Source: PS1 clade bacterium (lineage in GTDB: Bacteria; Pseudomonadota; Alphaproteobacteria; RS24). From it: DNA of 6,834 nt. The position numbers were made by a program, and so were the translations under genes. The stretch is from assembly GCA_016779015.1 (NCBI GenBank), contig JADHOK010000074.1, forward strand, positions 1 through 6,834. The letters are read 5' to 3'. The number at the start of each line of letters is the position of its first letter. Positions within the stretch are counted from its first letter, which is position 1. The notes beneath the pieces are model-generated. The model was not told the DNA's origin, did no database searches, and worked only from the letters and a program-made list of their open reading frames with translations. Below are positions 5,186 to 6,834 of the stretch, piece by piece.

Positions 5186-6229
5186 TTAATCCAAAGGCGC
5201 GGCCAATGCGTCGTCGAGCAGCGCCTGTATTTTTTCGATACGCTGTGAAATCTCACCCAGCATATCGGCATCGGCTGCTTCAATTGCAACTTCCACTGCC
5301 GTGGCAAAACCGTCGGCGTCTGTACCACCATGGCTTTTTACCACCACACCGTTCAACCCCAAAAACATACCCCCATTAGAAGCATTAGGGTCCATGCGCG
5401 CGCGCAGAGCGGCAAAGCCGCTTTTGGCAAACAAATAGCCGATTTTGGTCAATAGCGAACTGCTCATCGCTTGGCGCAAATATTCAGCCATTTGCCGCGC
5501 TGTGCCTTCGGCCGTTTTCAGGGCGATATTGCCGGTAAACCCATCGGTGACCACCACATCAACCTCACCGCGACCAATGCCGTCGCCCTCGACAAAACCT
5601 TTGAAATTGAGCTCAGATTCACTCAGCAACTCGGCCGCCTCTTTAACCGCATCAGTGCCTTTCATTTCTTCGACACCGATATTGAGCATACCGATTTCGG
5701 GTTTTTTGATTCCGAAAACCGTCCGCGCATAGGCCGCGCCCATGGCTGCGAATTGAACATATTGCGCCGCCGTGCCGCCAATATTGGCGCCGACATCCAG
5801 CACCACGCTTTCGCCGCGAATGGTCGGCCAGATACAGGCAATGGCCGGGCGCTCAATACCGGGCTGGGTGCGCAGAATGACTTTCGACATCGCCATCAGC
5901 GCGCCGGTATTGCCGGCCGATACGCAAGCTTGTGCCTCGCCGTCTTTGACCGCTTGAATGGCGCGCCACATGCCCGAAACTTTGCGGCCTTTGCGCAGTG
6001 CTTGGCTCGGCTTGGCGTCCATCTCCACCTCGACATCGCAATGAATGACCTCTGAGGCGGCAGCTAATTTCGGGTGTTTTTTAAGCTCGGCATTGATTTT
6101 TGCCGCATCGCCGTAAAGACGAAAATAGGTGTGCGGGCGAGCGTTATGGGTGCGCGCCAAACCGGCTATGGTCACAGCCGGGCCATAATCGCCGCCCATG
6201 GCATCAATCGCAATTACGGTTTTGCTCAC
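5186..6229 (-). CDS. plsX: Acyl-ACP:phosphate acyltransferase PlsX
   Basis: Peripheral-membrane enzyme that converts acyl-ACP and phosphate to acyl-phosphate, the donor that PlsY uses to acylate glycerol-3-phosphate. The 347-residue protein shows the family blocks AIDAMGGDYGP (7-17), SAGNTGALM (104-112), LDVGAN (144-149), VTDGFTGNI (227-235) and NGGMFLGLNGVVVKSHG (285-301). It starts with GTG, not ATG; the following SKTVIAIDAMGGD matches the normal PlsX N-terminus and AGGGG lies 5 nt upstream, so the start is secure. It is followed by fabH after 23 nt. Upstream, 68 nt separate it from the DUF177 gene; rpmF, which lies between these two genes in E. coli, is absent from that gap. Confidence 0.98.
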   Translation of the reverse strand: MSKTVIAIDAMGGDYGPAVTIAGLARTHNARPHTYFRLYGDAAKINAELKKHPKLAAASEVIHCDVEVEMDAKPSQALRKGRKVSGMWRAIQAVKDGEAQACVSAGNTGALMAMSKVILRTQPGIERPAIACIWPTIRGESVVLDVGANIGGTAAQYVQFAAMGAAYARTVFGIKKPEIGMLNIGVEEMKGTDAVKEAAELLSESELNFKGFVEGDGIGRGEVDVVVTDGFTGNIALKTAEGTARQMAEYLRQAMSSSLLTKIGYLFAKSGFAALRARMDPNASNGGMFLGLNGVVVKSHGGTDADGFATAVEVAIEAADADMLGEISQRIEKIQALLDDALAAPLD

Positions 6230-6297
6230 AAATCCCCTCGCCCCGATAGCCTGCCAAATGCAAACGCCGCCCTATATGCGCTTGTTTGACGCTTTTA

Positions 6298-6825
6298 TCA
6301 AGTTTCCTTATCCGTCTCTTTCAGGGCCGACAGAGCGGCAAAAGGCGATTGTTTGGCGTCTTCGGCCTCGATTTCCGCCTCCGATTGGCCATAACCGGCG
6401 AATTGCGCCCCTTCGGCGCGCGGATAGGCCGGAATTTCCATAGCAAAAACCTGCGTCACCATCTCGCCAATATCGGCGCGCCCGTCATGCATTGCCTCGG
6501 GCAACTCAGTATCAAAATCATCCTCCGGGACGATATATTTTGCGACCATTTCCTGCGGCTGAAACTCAGCCGCAAAGCCCTGCTTAATCTCGGTCCAAAG
6601 CGGCTCCAACGTGACGCCGCATAATTGCCGCACGCGCCCGCTTACCTCACCGCTGGCTTGCAGACAGTCATTATCGAGCGGCGACACCAGCGCTTGAAAA
6701 CGCAGCGCCGCAACCTCTTCGACGTTGAACCGCTCGGCCAACGCCGCCAGCACCTGAGCATCCGGCGTGTGGTCAATCTCATAACCGTTTGGCGGCACTT
6801 CATCGTGCTGCAACAGCAAGCTCAT
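6298..6825 (-). CDS. DUF177 (YceD-like) protein, start possibly outside window
   Basis: A 175-residue acidic protein counted from ATG 6825. It matches the DUF177/YceD pattern: an N-terminal region with PPNGYEID, AALAERFNVEEVAALRF (27-43), the central VRQLCGVTLEPL (65-76) with the conserved Cys (C69) in the family's C-x-x-x-LEP setting, DIGEMVTQVFAMEIPAYPRAEGA (118-140), and a C-terminal PFAALSALKE (161-170). DUF177 proteins are linked to 23S rRNA or ribosome metabolism in some organisms, but the role here is not established. The frame stays open to the window edge (E-A-E before the Met), no strong Shine-Dalgarno is visible in the remaining 9 nt, and family N-termini often carry a few more residues, so the true start may be upstream. 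It precedes plsX as in many bacteria. Confidence 0.85.
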   Translation of the reverse strand: MSLLLQHDEVPPNGYEIDHTPDAQVLAALAERFNVEEVAALRFQALVSPLDNDCLQASGEVSGRVRQLCGVTLEPLWTEIKQGFAAEFQPQEMVAKYIVPEDDFDTELPEAMHDGRADIGEMVTQVFAMEIPAYPRAEGAQFAGYGQSEAEIEAEDAKQSPFAALSALKETDKET

Positions 6826-6834
6826 TTCGGCTTC

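Overview
The window looks like ordinary chromosomal core-gene DNA from an alphaproteobacterium. The evidence is the gene order DUF177-plsX-fabH-ihfA-merR, an S9 protein with a long acidic N-terminal extension ending in SKR, an L13 beginning MKTFSAKPAD, a cysteine-free COX15-type heme A synthase, and a DUF2842 protein. I cannot name an order or genus. No transposase, integrase, CRISPR array, phage gene or defence system is visible, and no gene looks broken or recently acquired.

Right block, read on the minus strand from 6825 down to 3145: a DUF177 (YceD-like) protein whose true start may lie outside the window; plsX (GTG start), which makes acyl-phosphate from acyl-ACP for phospholipid synthesis; fabH, which starts fatty-acid chains; ihfA, the alpha subunit of the DNA-bending protein IHF; a cysteine-free MerR-fold regulator; a weak terminator-like hairpin; tRNA-Pro(GGG) with encoded CCA; and, 20 nt after the tRNA, an easily overlooked 26-codon ORF for a single-pass membrane microprotein with a good Shine-Dalgarno. 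Spacing through the protein genes (68, 23, 77 and 18 nt) suggests one or two transcripts joining lipid-precursor synthesis to IHF.

Middle block: a short divergent region around 2754-2839 separates the only plus-strand gene, a two-helix DUF2842 membrane protein, from ctaA (heme A synthase, minus strand), which supplies heme A to the cytochrome oxidase. Neither start has a clear Shine-Dalgarno, and both have an AT-rich hexamer 6-7 nt upstream.

Left block, minus strand: an AT-rich stretch with a perfect 14-bp palindrome, then a leader carrying a terminator-like hairpin plus U-tract just before the rplM ribosome binding site, then rplM-rpsI (L13 and S9, one base apart), a strong terminator, and fabZ. 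fabZ sits downstream of rpsI and is not preceded by lpxD, its common upstream neighbour.

I did not find a convincing undescribed multi-gene system. The observations most worth following are the tRNA-linked microprotein and the hairpin in the rplM leader. All promoter and RNA-structure calls were made by eye.
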